The notes under the pieces were generated by a model. The model searched no databases, was not told the origin of the DNA, and saw only the letters and a program-made list of their open reading frames with translations. Made by a program: the position numbers and the translations under genes. 64,000 nucleotides of DNA from Pseudotabrizicola sp. (lineage in GTDB: Bacteria > Pseudomonadota > Alphaproteobacteria > Rhodobacterales > Rhodobacteraceae): the NCBI RefSeq assembly GCF_030684215.1, contig NZ_JAUXOV010000073.1, forward strand, positions 220,396 to 284,395, read 5' to 3'. This document shows, in pieces, positions 19,315 through 27,469 of this stretch (its first letter is position 1; every line of letters begins with the position of its first letter).

Positions 19315-19845
19315 CTAGTGCGGCACATAGCTCAGCCGCAGCACATCGCCTGCCATCTGGTCGCAACTGACCAGCCGCAATGCAGGGCGAGGGCTGGCGA
19401 AAAAGGGGGTGCCCTGCCCCAGCACCACCGGATGAAGATAGATGCGGTATTCGTCTATCAACCCAAGTGCGGTCAGGCTTTGTGCCAGACAGGGGCCCGC
19501 CACCTCGATCTCGCCGTCATGCTCGGCTTTCACCGCGCGCACCTCTGACTCCAGATCGCCCCCGATCAGTGTGGCATTGGGGCCGACGGCCCCCAACAAG
19601 CGCGAGGCCACCCATTTCGGCTGACGCCGCCACGCCGCCGCAAAGGCATGCTCCGCAGCTTCCCATTCCGGGTGGTCATCATCCCAATAGCGCATGATTT
19701 CATACATCTGACGGCCATATATGCTGCCCGTCTGGGCCTCGGCCTCTGCGATGAAATGGCGAAACAGCGCAGGCGCCGGAGCAAAGGCCATGTGATCGAC
19801 ATAGCCATCAAGTGACTGGTTCATCCCGAAAACAAGTCTTGCCAT
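19315..19845 (-). CDS. RibD C-terminal/dihydrofolate reductase-like protein
   Basis: The 176-residue protein begins MARLVFGMNQSLDGYVDHM, the typical opening of the RibD_C (DHFR-like, YyaP/YwjB) family, and contains YGRQMYEIMRYWDDD and the late motif PVVLGQGTPFF. It is probably an NADPH-dependent reductase, but the substrate is unknown and true dihydrofolate reductase activity is unlikely. ATG 19845 has a perfect AAGGAG upstream. That ribosome binding site touches the stop of the upstream DUF1499 gene, so the two form an operon. Confidence 0.85.
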   Translation of the reverse strand: MARLVFGMNQSLDGYVDHMAFAPAPALFRHFIAEAEAQTGSIYGRQMYEIMRYWDDDHPEWEAAEHAFAAAWRRQPKWVASRLLGAVGPNATLIGGDLESEVRAVKAEHDGEIEVAGPCLAQSLTALGLIDEYRIYLHPVVLGQGTPFFASPRPALRLVSCDQMAGDVLRLSYVPH

Positions 19846-19855
19846 GCCTTGCTCC

Positions 19856-20278
19856 TTACAGTGCCGCCAGCCAGTCCTCCAGCCGTGCGGCATTCACGCC
19901 GATATCCTCACGGCCAAAGCGCAGGCGGGCGTGGACATAAAGCCCGTCCGGCCGCACCTCTGCCGTGGTAAAATCGGGAAATCCCCACAGGGCAGACCGC
20001 GTGACCCAGGTGATCCGCCCCTCGGCCACCGATCCGGCAAGCCGGGCCGTGCGGGGTGTCTCTTGTGCCAAGGCATCCAGCCACACCAGCAGTTCGCCCG
20101 GCGCACCCTTGCTCTGCGACAACCGCAACCGCGCGCCGCCGGGTTCGCGCAACACGCTGTCCCACGCCCCTGTCACATCGGGTGACACATGCCACCGCGC
20201 TGGCTCTATAGGGGCCAAGCGCACAAGGGCCATCAGCCCCAACAGCGCAATGATCCCAAAGGCAAATATCAGCCCCAT
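19856..20278 (-). CDS. DUF1499-like small membrane-anchored protein
   Basis: The 140-residue protein has one N-terminal membrane segment (GLIFAFGIIALLGLMALVRL) and a soluble domain that includes TRSALWGFPDFTTAEV, followed by a C-terminal basic/acidic stretch. This pattern fits DUF1499 proteins, whose function is unknown. I chose ATG 20278 because AGGGG lies eight bases upstream. The frame continues to 20335, but that extension is made of short tandem repeats. It sits between the agmatinase gene and the RibD-like gene on the same strand. Confidence 0.7.
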   Translation of the reverse strand: MGLIFAFGIIALLGLMALVRLAPIEPARWHVSPDVTGAWDSVLREPGGARLRLSQSKGAPGELLVWLDALAQETPRTARLAGSVAEGRITWVTRSALWGFPDFTTAEVRPDGLYVHARLRFGREDIGVNAARLEDWLAAL

Positions 20279-20297
20279 ATTGCGCACCCCTGCCCAT

Positions 20298-20362
20298 CTC
20301 ATCTGAAAAAACGTCTCATCTGAAAAAAGTCTCATTTGAAAAACGGCTCATCTGCGAAACTT
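20298..20362. repeat. Tandem 16-17 bp repeat between speB and the DUF1499 gene
   Basis: Four adjacent units begin with CTCATCTG or CTCATTTG. They lie at 20298-20314 (17 bp), 20315-20330, 20331-20346 and 20347-20362. The first three are nearly identical and the last is diverged. The last unit is the 3' end of speB including its stop codon, so the array seems to have grown by duplication of that end. Confidence 0.85.
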
Positions 20363-21313
20363 TGCCCAATGATACAGACAAATCAGTTCATGCGCCACAT
20401 GCGCGCCCGCAATCGCGGTGGCCCCGCTGGTGTCATAGGCGGGGGACACCTCGACCACATCGCCGCCGACCATGTTGATCCCGGCAAGATCCCGCAAACA
20501 CGCCGCCGCCTGCCAAGAATGCAAGCCCCCCCACACCGGTGTGCCGGTGCCGGGTGCGCAGGACGGGTCAAGGCAGTCAATATCAAAGGTCACATAACAG
20601 GGCCGGTCGCCGACGATCTGCCTTGCCCGCGCCACCGCATGGGCTGTGCCCTTTTCATGCACCGTGCGGGCGTCGATATACTCGACCCCCAGATAATCAT
20701 CACAATGAGTGCGGATGCCGATCTGAACGCTCGCCGCCGGATCAATCACGCCCGATTTCACCGCCTTGTAGAAAAACGTGCCGTGGTCGATCCGGTCCAT
20801 AGCATCATCGGCCCAAAGGTCGGAATGGGCATCAAAATGGATAACCGCCATAGGCCCGTATTTCTCGGCATAGGCGCGCAGGATCGGCAGGGTGATGAAA
20901 TGATCCCCCCCCAGGGTGACGGTCCCCGGCCCCGCCGCCAATATCCCTCGGATATGGTCGGTCAACAGCCCCGGAAAGCTGGGCGTATGGGCATAGTCAA
21001 ACGCCAGATCGCCGTAATCGACGATGGCCATCTCCTCCAGCGGGCTGGTCGGCCAGCCATATGGAGGGTCAAACGGCTGCAACGCGCTCGCCTCGCGGAT
21101 CGCGCGCGGGCCAAAGCGCGCGCCGGTCCGATGTGTCACCGCCTGATCGAACGGCACCCCGGTGATGGCCAGATCAACCCCCGCCAGATCCTTGGTATAG
21201 GTCCGGCGCAGAAAGCTGGTTGCCCCGGCAAAGGCGTTTTCGAAGGCCAGCCCTTTTAACCCCTTGCGGGTAAAAGCCGTATCCACCTGCTGTTTTGCAT
21301 CTTCCAAAGCCAT
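20348..21313 (-). CDS. speB: Agmatinase (ureohydrolase)
   Basis: The enzyme is expected to hydrolyse agmatine to putrescine and urea in the cytoplasm. The 321-residue chain has all manganese-binding motifs of the arginase superfamily: GGDHF (H138), FDAHSD (D161, H163, D165) and FDIDCLDPS (D243, D245). Its length fits the agmatinase branch, but guanidinobutyrase or another guanidino-acid hydrolase cannot be excluded by eye. ATG 21313 follows a hairpin and seven T's with no good Shine-Dalgarno sequence, which suggests regulated or weak initiation. Confidence 0.88.
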   Translation of the reverse strand: MALEDAKQQVDTAFTRKGLKGLAFENAFAGATSFLRRTYTKDLAGVDLAITGVPFDQAVTHRTGARFGPRAIREASALQPFDPPYGWPTSPLEEMAIVDYGDLAFDYAHTPSFPGLLTDHIRGILAAGPGTVTLGGDHFITLPILRAYAEKYGPMAVIHFDAHSDLWADDAMDRIDHGTFFYKAVKSGVIDPAASVQIGIRTHCDDYLGVEYIDARTVHEKGTAHAVARARQIVGDRPCYVTFDIDCLDPSCAPGTGTPVWGGLHSWQAAACLRDLAGINMVGGDVVEVSPAYDTSGATAIAGAHVAHELICLYHWAKFRR

Positions 21314-21325
21314 GTCAAAAAAACC

Positions 21326-21340
21326 CCGTTTGCCAAACGG
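21326..21340 (-). terminator. Hairpin plus T run immediately before the speB start
   Basis: On the minus strand CCGTTT pairs with AAACGG around a three-base loop, followed by GG and seven T's, and the speB ATG comes four bases later. It looks like the terminator of the upstream M20 gene placed inside the speB leader, or an attenuator for speB. Confidence 0.55.
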
Positions 21341-21436
21341 TCGTCATTCTGTCCCTCGGAGACGCGCCAAATCCGGATGGGCCGAGATGGCCCGAGCGTT
21401 GCCTTGCTGTCAACCCCGGCCCCTGCCCTTGTGATG

Positions 21437-22600
21437 CTACCCCAAGGGCTGTGCGCGCTCGACCAGTCGGGCAAAGAAGCTGGCACCAATCGGGGCGGCA
21501 TCATCGTTGAAGTCATAGGCGGCGTGGTGCAACCCCGCGCCCGGACCGATGCCCATGAACAGATAGGCCCCCGGTCGGGCCTCTAGCATGTAACTGAAAT
21601 CCTCCGACCCCATTTCCCGGCCAGATCTGGCATTCACCGCCGCCTCACCCGACACTTCGACCGCGACCGACGCCGCGAAATCGGCTTCTTCCGGGTGGTT
21701 GATCGTGGCCGGATAGCCCCAGTCATAGTCAACCTCGGCGGTCACATTGAACGCGGTCGCTTGACCGGCCACGATCTCCAGCACCCGGCGCTTGAGCAGA
21801 TCGCGCACATCGGGTTTGAAGGATCGGATCGTCGCGCAGAACGTGGCGACCTCGGGAATGATGTTTGACGCCGTTCCCGCATGGATTTGCGTGACCGAAA
21901 TCACCGCCTCATCCATCGCGTAAACATTGCGCGGAATGATGGTCTGCACCGCCTGCACCATGGCCACCACCGCCACCACCGGGTCGATACATTCATGCGG
22001 TGTGGCCCCATGCCCGCCTTTGCCGGTCACCGTGACCCAAGCCGTATCGACCGACGCCATCAGCGGCCCCGGTGTGGTCTGGAAATAGCCCAAAGGAATG
22101 TTGGGCGCGTTGTGGATGCCAAAGACGCGGGCGATGTTGAACTGGTCCATCACGCCTTCCTGCACCATCACATTGCCGCCGCCACCTTCTTCCTCGGCAG
22201 GCTGGAACAGGATCGCCGCCCGCCCGGCAAAATTGCGCGTCTCGGCCAGATATTTCGCCGCGCCAAGCGCCATCGTCACATGCCCGTCATGCCCGCAGGC
22301 ATGCATCCGGCCGGGTACGGTCGAGGCATAGTCAACGCCCGTCATTTCCTCGATCGGCAGCGCGTCCATATCGGCGCGCAGGCCAATCGTCGGCCCTGCG
22401 CCCTGCCCGTTGATAATCGCCACCACCCCGGTTTTCGCGATCCCTTCATGAATTTCATCCACCCCCATCTCGCGCAGGCGGTCGACGATGAAGGCGGCGG
22501 TGTTGTGGCAGGCAAACTCCAGCTCGGGATTTGCGTGCAGATGCCGACGCCAGCCCTTCATTTCTTCGGCAAAAGCCGCGATACGGTTCAGGACGGGCAT
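21437..22600 (-). CDS. M20 family amidohydrolase (hippurate hydrolase-like)
   Basis: This 387-residue cytoplasmic metallohydrolase removes acyl groups from N-acyl amino acids or related amides. The metal-binding and catalytic regions are visible: HLHANPEL near the start, MHACGHDGHVTMALGAAKYL, the catalytic glutamates in FQPAEEEGGGG, and MGSEDFSYML near the end. This pattern matches the amidohydrolase subfamily (HipO, AbgB and IAA-amino acid hydrolases). ATG 22600 has AAAGGAG upstream. The gene is divergent from mazG, with 57 bases between them. The substrate cannot be told from the sequence. Confidence 0.9.
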   Translation of the reverse strand: MPVLNRIAAFAEEMKGWRRHLHANPELEFACHNTAAFIVDRLREMGVDEIHEGIAKTGVVAIINGQGAGPTIGLRADMDALPIEEMTGVDYASTVPGRMHACGHDGHVTMALGAAKYLAETRNFAGRAAILFQPAEEEGGGGNVMVQEGVMDQFNIARVFGIHNAPNIPLGYFQTTPGPLMASVDTAWVTVTGKGGHGATPHECIDPVVAVVAMVQAVQTIIPRNVYAMDEAVISVTQIHAGTASNIIPEVATFCATIRSFKPDVRDLLKRRVLEIVAGQATAFNVTAEVDYDWGYPATINHPEEADFAASVAVEVSGEAAVNARSGREMGSEDFSYMLEARPGAYLFMGIGPGAGLHHAAYDFNDDAAPIGASFFARLVERAQPLG

Positions 22601-22657
22601 GGGTCTTCTCCTTTGGACTTCGGCCTTTGATCAAATCGGAAAACGAAGGCCGCCGCA

Positions 22658-23500
22658 ATGCCCCCAACCTCTGATGACCTGAGCAGACGCAACCAGCTTG
22701 TTCACGATCCCGATGGTGGCCTACCGCGCCTGCGCGAAATCATGGCGCGGTTGCGGGATCCCGCCACGGGTTGCCCGTGGGATCTGGAGCAGGATTTCGC
22801 AAGCATCGCCCCCTTTACGATTGAGGAAGCCTATGAGGTGGCCGACGCCATAGAGCGCAAGGCGTGGGATGAGTTGCGTGGCGAGTTGGGCGACTTGCTG
22901 TTTCAGTCGGTGTTTCACGCGCAAATGGCGTCCGAGGCCGGGCATTTTGATCTGGATGATGTGATCCGGTCCATTTCTGACAAGATGCTGGCCCGGCATC
23001 CGCATGTGTTTGGCACCGAGTCGCGCGACAAATCCGCCGAGCAACAAACCGCCGACTGGGAGGCGCTAAAGGCGCGCGAACGCGGCCCCGCGCGTGTGCT
23101 GGACGGTGTGGCGCTTGGTCTGCCGGCACTGATGCGCGCCGTCAAACTGCAACGGCGCGCGGCACGGGTGGGGTTTGACTGGCCCTCCACCGATGAGGTG
23201 GTGGCCAAGATCGCCGAGGAAGCCGCCGAACTGGTGGAAGCGCGCGATCAGTTGACCACAACCGAAGTGGCTGAGGAATTCGGAGATTTATTGTTTGTTA
23301 TGGCAAACTTGGCGCGTCATCTTGAAGTGGACCCTGAAGCCGCCTTGCGCGCCGCAAACGCCAAATTCACCCGCCGGTTTCAACGGATCGAAGATTGGCT
23401 GGCGGAAACTGGCCGCCGCCCGGATCAATCCGATCTGGCCGAAATGGACGCTTTGTGGAACCGCGCCAAGGCCGAGGAAAAGGCACAGGTTGAAAAATAA
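22658..23500 (+). CDS. mazG: Nucleoside triphosphate pyrophosphohydrolase
   Basis: MazG hydrolyses (d)NTPs to NMPs and pyrophosphate, cleaning the nucleotide pool and modulating the stringent response. The 280-residue protein holds two MazG repeats. The first has CPWDLEQDFASIAPFTIEEA and ELRGELGDLLFQSVFHAQMA; the second has IAEEAAELVEARDQ and EEFGDLLFVMANLARHL. These give the EExxE...ExxD metal-binding pattern twice, as in E. coli MazG (263 residues). GAAGG upstream supports ATG 22658. The next gene follows after 78 bases that contain inverted repeats. Confidence 0.94.
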   Translation: MPPTSDDLSRRNQLVHDPDGGLPRLREIMARLRDPATGCPWDLEQDFASIAPFTIEEAYEVADAIERKAWDELRGELGDLLFQSVFHAQMASEAGHFDLDDVIRSISDKMLARHPHVFGTESRDKSAEQQTADWEALKARERGPARVLDGVALGLPALMRAVKLQRRAARVGFDWPSTDEVVAKIAEEAAELVEARDQLTTTEVAEEFGDLLFVMANLARHLEVDPEAALRAANAKFTRRFQRIEDWLAETGRRPDQSDLAEMDALWNRAKAEEKAQVEK

Positions 23501-23504
23501 AGTT

Positions 23505-23566
23505 TTTCACTCAACTATTGACCAAAGTGAAATTGTCGGATTTATGAGCAAGGCAATTTCCGACAA
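23505..23566. promoter_or_regulatory. Two inverted repeats upstream of the iron-binding protein gene
   Basis: TTTCACT (23505-23511) pairs with AGTGAAA (23526-23532). Immediately after, TTGTCGGA (23533-23540) pairs with TCCGACAA (23559-23566), which ends just before the ribosome binding site. Either could be an operator for an iron-responsive regulator or an mRNA hairpin. I cannot assign the regulator. Confidence 0.45.
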
Positions 23567-23578
23567 AAGGACTCAACC

Positions 23579-24586
23579 ATGACCTTCCGTCTTTCCCTCG
23601 CAGCCCTTGCTCTTGGCACTGTGGCGATGCCCGCGCTGGCACAAGAGATTAACATCTACTCGCACCGCCAGCCGGAACTGATCCAACCGATCATTGACGC
23701 ATTCACCGCCGAAACCGGCATCGCAGTCAATATTGCCTTTGTTGACAAGGGTATGTCGGAACGTCTGGTTGCCGAAGGCGACCGTTCGCCCGCCGATCTG
23801 GTCCTGACCGTCGATATCGCGCGTCTGACCCAGGTGGTGGATGCGGGCGTCACCCAACCGGTCGAGTCGCCGGTTCTGGCCGCCAATATCCCGGCAGAAC
23901 TGCGGGACGATGCGAACCATTGGTTCGGCGTGACCACCCGCGCCCGCATCGTCTACGCCAGCAAAGACCGCGTGGCACCGGGCGAAGTCACCACCTATGA
24001 AGATCTGGCCGATCCGAAATGGGCCGACCGCATCTGCATCCGCTCGGGCACCAATGACTATAACGTAGCGCTGACCGCCGCTGTCATCGCGCACCATGGC
24101 GAAGAAGCCGCGAAAACCTGGCTGGAGGGCGTGAAAGCCAACCTCGCCCGCAAACCCGATGGCGGCGACCGGGACCAGGTCAAGGCGATTGCGGCTGGCG
24201 AATGTGATATCGCTGTCGGCAACACCTATTACATCGGCCAAATGCTGGCAGACCCGGAACAGCGCGCGGCGGCCGAAGCGGTAAACATCGTTTTCCCGAC
24301 ATTCACCGATGGCGGCACGCATGTGAACGTCTCGGGCGTGGCGCTGACCAAAGCCGCCCCCAACAAAGACAACGCCATCAAGTTCATGGAATGGCTGACG
24401 GGGGATGCGGCGCAAAAGATCTACGCCGAAACCAACTACGAATTCCCGGTGAAGGCTGGCGTGGAGAAATCCGAACTGGTGGCAAGCTGGGGTGAATTCA
24501 CCGCCGATACCAAGCCGCTGACCGAAGTGGCCAAGCTGCGCCCTGCCGCGCTGAAGTTAATCGAAGAAGTAAACTTCGACGGCTAA
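23579..24586 (+). CDS. Ferric iron ABC transporter substrate-binding protein (FutA/FbpA type)
   Basis: The 335-residue protein has a signal peptide (cleavage after MPALAQ) and the fold typical of periplasmic Fe3+ binders. It begins EINIYSHRQPELIQPIID, contains KADLVLTVD-like SPADLVLTVDIARL, and has CDIAVGNTYYIGQML with the two adjacent tyrosines that bind iron in FutA/FbpA proteins. It delivers ferric iron to an inner-membrane ABC permease, but no permease or ATPase gene is adjacent, so it is an orphan binding protein here. The start is supported by AAAAGG upstream. A strong terminator follows. Confidence 0.9.
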   Translation: MTFRLSLAALALGTVAMPALAQEINIYSHRQPELIQPIIDAFTAETGIAVNIAFVDKGMSERLVAEGDRSPADLVLTVDIARLTQVVDAGVTQPVESPVLAANIPAELRDDANHWFGVTTRARIVYASKDRVAPGEVTTYEDLADPKWADRICIRSGTNDYNVALTAAVIAHHGEEAAKTWLEGVKANLARKPDGGDRDQVKAIAAGECDIAVGNTYYIGQMLADPEQRAAAEAVNIVFPTFTDGGTHVNVSGVALTKAAPNKDNAIKFMEWLTGDAAQKIYAETNYEFPVKAGVEKSELVASWGEFTADTKPLTEVAKLRPAALKLIEEVNFDG

Positions 24587-24604
24587 TAATTTGATAGTAT
24601 TACG

Positions 24605-24633
24605 AAAGGCTCCGGGTTTTCCGGAGCCTTTTT
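24605..24633 (+). terminator. Intrinsic terminator after the iron-binding protein gene
   Basis: AAAGGCTCCGG pairs with CCGGAGCCTTT around a five-base loop, and the arm runs into five T's. This is a textbook rho-independent terminator 18 bases after the stop codon. Confidence 0.93.
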
Positions 24634-24967
24634 CTATCTGACTGCAGACCATACGGTTGCCAGCCAGAGGAAAGCGCCTCATCTGGCTTGGCCTACCCGG
24701 AACGACAACACCGCAAGCTTTGCTGGCTCGGTTCTGGCTATGCCGGATTGCATCCATACAAATCGAACCCTCGACACACGGGCCGTCATCGCCCTAAACT
24801 CATTCCAGCCGATGGGCGTGCAGTCGACAGTTGGGCATTTTGCATGACCTTTTGCCCGCAACGCGGTCGACCTGACTCGATCACAGCACAGAACGCAGGG
24901 TAATTATTTTACCGTATGGACAAATCATTCACCTTGAGATTGAACGGCGCGCTCACAGGAGACTCCG
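24634..24967. other. Intergenic stretch without a supported gene
   Basis: About 330 bases separate the terminator from the nucleoside hydrolase. Short open frames exist on both strands (for example 24688-24903), but they lack ribosome binding sites and recognisable products. A possible stem (AGCCA at 24662-24666 with TGGCT at 24684-24688) and an AT-rich patch at 24901-24930 are the only structure I see. The AT-rich patch may hold the promoter of the following gene. Confidence 0.5.
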
Positions 24968-25915
24968 ATGACTGACAGTCCGCGCAAAATCATTATCGAC
25001 ACCGATCCGGGACAGGATGACGCTGTCGCCATTCTTCTGGCTTTGGGCAGTCCTGAAGATGTTGAAGTGCTGGGTGTCACCGCCGTCGCCGGAAACGTGC
25101 CGCTGGCCCTGACCGAACGGAATGCCCGGATCATCTGCGAACTTGCGGGCAGGACCGACATTCTTGTTTTTGCGGGCTGCGACCGTCCATTGACGCGCAA
25201 GCTGGTGACGGCGGAATATGTACATGGCAAGACGGGTCTCGATGGCCCGCAATTGGCCGACCCGACCATGCCGTTGCAAGAACAGCATGGCGTTGATTTC
25301 ATCATCGACACCCTGCGCCATGAGCCGCCAAACACTGTCACGCTGTGCCCGTTGGGGCCGCTGACCAATATTGCCACCGCGCTGCAACGCGCGCCAGATA
25401 TCATTGATCGTATTGAGCAGATCGTGCTGATGGGGGGCGCCTATTTCGAGGTGGGCAATGTCACTCCCGCTGCCGAGTTCAACATTTACGTTGACCCGCA
25501 AGCCGCTGATATCGTTTTTAAATCTGGAATTCCGATTGTGGTCATGCCGCTGGATGTGACCCACAAGGCGCTGACCACGGAAGAACGGGTGCAAGCCTTT
25601 CGCGACATGGGGACAGAGCCAGGCCGGATGGTGGCGGAATGGACTGATTTCTTTGAGCGTTTTGACATGCACAAATATGGCAGCAATGGCGCGCCGCTGC
25701 ATGACCCCTGCGTGATCGCCTATCTGATCCGCCCAGAGCTGTTTCAGGGCCGTCAGATCAATGTTGAAATCGAAACCCAGTCAGAGCTGACCATGGGCAT
25801 GACCGTGGCCGATTGGTGGGGCGTGACCGACCGTCCGGCCAATGCGATGTTCATGGGTGATGTTGACGCAGATGGGCTGTTTGCCCTGCTGTCTGAGCGG
25901 ATTGCGCGGCTTTGA
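24968..25915 (+). CDS. Inosine/uridine-preferring nucleoside hydrolase
   Basis: The enzyme cleaves the N-glycosidic bond of nucleosides to give ribose and a base, for salvage. The 315-residue protein has the calcium-binding signature IIIDTDPGQDDAVAILLAL near its N-terminus, CPLGPLTNIATAL in the middle, and HDPCVIAYL near the C-terminus with the catalytic histidine and the last metal ligand. CAGGAG upstream supports ATG 24968. Its stop abuts the stop of the convergent kinase gene with no gap. Base preference cannot be predicted here. Confidence 0.93.
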   Translation: MTDSPRKIIIDTDPGQDDAVAILLALGSPEDVEVLGVTAVAGNVPLALTERNARIICELAGRTDILVFAGCDRPLTRKLVTAEYVHGKTGLDGPQLADPTMPLQEQHGVDFIIDTLRHEPPNTVTLCPLGPLTNIATALQRAPDIIDRIEQIVLMGGAYFEVGNVTPAAEFNIYVDPQAADIVFKSGIPIVVMPLDVTHKALTTEERVQAFRDMGTEPGRMVAEWTDFFERFDMHKYGSNGAPLHDPCVIAYLIRPELFQGRQINVEIETQSELTMGMTVADWWGVTDRPANAMFMGDVDADGLFALLSERIARL

Positions 25916-26938
25916 TCACTCCAACGGCAGGATGACGGCGAAGGTGCTGCCCTTGCCGCGCTCGCTGACAATGTGCAGGCGGCCGCGGTGACGTTGCACG
26001 ATATGTTTCACAATCGCCAAACCCAGCCCGGTGCCACCCTTCTCGCGTGAGCGGTGGCTGTCAACGCGGTAGAATCGCTCGGTAAGACGTGGCAGGTGCT
26101 GGGGGTCAATGCCCTCACCCTGATCAATTACCTCGATCCGAAGCGCCGCTGATTTTGGCAAGGTGTCCTGCGTGAGCCGCACCACCACATCACCCCCCGC
26201 GCCTCCGTATTTTACTGCGTTTTCCATCAGGTTCTGGAACACCTGCACCAGTTGGTCTGCATCGCCGGGAACCTGCGTGCGAATTCCTTCGGCAATATCC
26301 AGCCGCACCATCACACCCGACGTGTCTGCCACGGGCCGCAAAGTCGCCTTGGTAGAGCGCAAGATCTCGACCATATCGACCAAAGTTGTCGGGCGCACCC
26401 GTTCTTCGGCCTCTACCTTACTCAGGTGCAAAAGATCGCGGATCAGGCGGTTCATGCGCCCGGCCTCACGCTCCATGATCAACAAGAACCTCTCACGCGC
26501 GACCGGATCATCCTTGGCGGCGCCTTTCAGCGTTTCGATAAAGCCCGACAGCGCGGTCAGCGGAGAGCGCAATTCGTGGCTGACATTTGCCACAAATTCG
26601 CGCCGCATCTGGCCCATCTGCTCGGCCTCGGAAAGATCTTCCAGCACGCACAGCACACCCGCAGACTGCGGCAGAGGGGTCACCGTGACCCGATGCACCG
26701 CATCTTGCGATGGCCCCGGCACCACTTGCCGCGCAACGCTGGCCTCACCCTCGCGCAAGGCACGCGTCAAGGCCGCCTGCACCTCGGGATGTCGCAGAGC
26801 AATGGCGTGATGCCGCCCCAGCATTGCCGCCCCCAGCATGGTGACGGCGGCAGGATTCATCAATGTTATCCGCTCGTTAGGGCCAATAATTAGCGCGGGC
26901 AAAGGAATCCCCCCCAATATTGCCGTTTCGATCATCAT
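25916..26938 (-). CDS. Soluble PhoR-like sensor histidine kinase
   Basis: The 340-residue protein has an N-terminal PAS-like domain (about residues 8-105), a HisKA domain with the phosphorylated histidine in FVANVSHELRSPLTAL (H121), and a HATPase domain with the N box LMENAVKYG, the G1 box DQGEGID and the G2 box GGTGLGLAIVKH. The pattern matches PhoR, the phosphate-starvation kinase. There is no membrane segment, and no pst, phoU or phoB gene nearby, so the signal is uncertain and the response-regulator partner is not in the window. The small receiver-like gene at 27107 is divergent, 168 bases away. Confidence 0.85.
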   Translation of the reverse strand: MMIETAILGGIPLPALIIGPNERITLMNPAAVTMLGAAMLGRHHAIALRHPEVQAALTRALREGEASVARQVVPGPSQDAVHRVTVTPLPQSAGVLCVLEDLSEAEQMGQMRREFVANVSHELRSPLTALSGFIETLKGAAKDDPVARERFLLIMEREAGRMNRLIRDLLHLSKVEAEERVRPTTLVDMVEILRSTKATLRPVADTSGVMVRLDIAEGIRTQVPGDADQLVQVFQNLMENAVKYGGAGGDVVVRLTQDTLPKSAALRIEVIDQGEGIDPQHLPRLTERFYRVDSHRSREKGGTGLGLAIVKHIVQRHRGRLHIVSERGKGSTFAVILPLE

Positions 26939-27002
26939 TTACCCCGGATAGCTCTGTTGCCCTGCAATTACCCGCTTTGTGTTTCAATTACGAGACGCTG
27001 GG

Positions 27003-27016
27003 TTGAACTGGTTCAA
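27003..27016. promoter_or_regulatory. Palindrome in the divergent kinase/small-protein promoter region
   Basis: TTGAACTGGTTCAA has six-base arms and a two-base centre and lies midway between the two divergent starts. A second pair, GTGAC (27032-27036) with GTCAC (27052-27056), follows. They are candidate operator sites, but I do not know the regulator. Confidence 0.4.
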
Positions 27017-27106
27017 TTCAAGACTAAGATTGTGACACGGTATGACGTTGCGTCACTCTGTTCTATTTTTCCGCGATCACTCGACTCTCTCAGCAGGAGT
27101 GTTTTC

Positions 27107-27469
27107 TTGCCCATCGATGACGCCATTCCAGAAGGGGATGCAGCCCGCAGGCAGAACGAAACGGGTTCCGTTGTCAGCATCGGCTTGCCAGATACAGTTG
27201 CACAGCGTCTTGCAGGCCAGCGGCCCATTGTATCGCTTGCAGTCAAGGATATTCACACGGCGGGGCTGGATCGTCAGGACAATGTGGAAATCGGCTGTCT
27301 GCTGTTGGGCGGCGATATGGATGCGCTGGATATCATCACAAATCTGGGCAAGGCGGGGTTTTGTGGTGTTGTGACGGTTTTTTCCCCGCTCTTGCCCAAT
27401 CCGCGCATGGTTGAACGTGAGCTTCGGTCCGCAGGCAAGGCAATGACTGTGCGGCTGGTGGTGCGCTAG
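27107..27469 (+). CDS. Small receiver-like protein of unknown function
   Basis: I chose TTG 27107 because AGGAG lies seven bases upstream, the only good ribosome binding site in the region; this gives 120 residues. The alternating pattern ([20 protein letters not shown], then [13 protein letters not shown], then KAMTVRLVV) looks like the last strands and helices of a response-regulator receiver fold. No phospho-acceptor Asp-containing DD...D...K set is obvious, so it may be a degenerate receiver. It is divergent from the PhoR-like kinase, which makes a signalling link plausible but unproven. The stop overlaps the convergent carbonic anhydrase stop. Confidence 0.6.
   Translation: MPIDDAIPEGDAARRQNETGSVVSIGLPDTVAQRLAGQRPIVSLAVKDIHTAGLDRQDNVEIGCLLLGGDMDALDIITNLGKAGFCGVVTVFSPLLPNPRMVERELRSAGKAMTVRLVVR

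Noticed and set aside
20336-21259. A 307-codon plus-strand frame opposite speB
   Set aside because: The minus strand carries all ureohydrolase metal motifs; the plus-strand product is His/Arg-rich shadow sequence.
24688-24903. Short frames in the 330-base gap before the nucleoside hydrolase
   Set aside because: There is no ribosome binding site, no family and overlapping frames on both strands; not supported as a gene.
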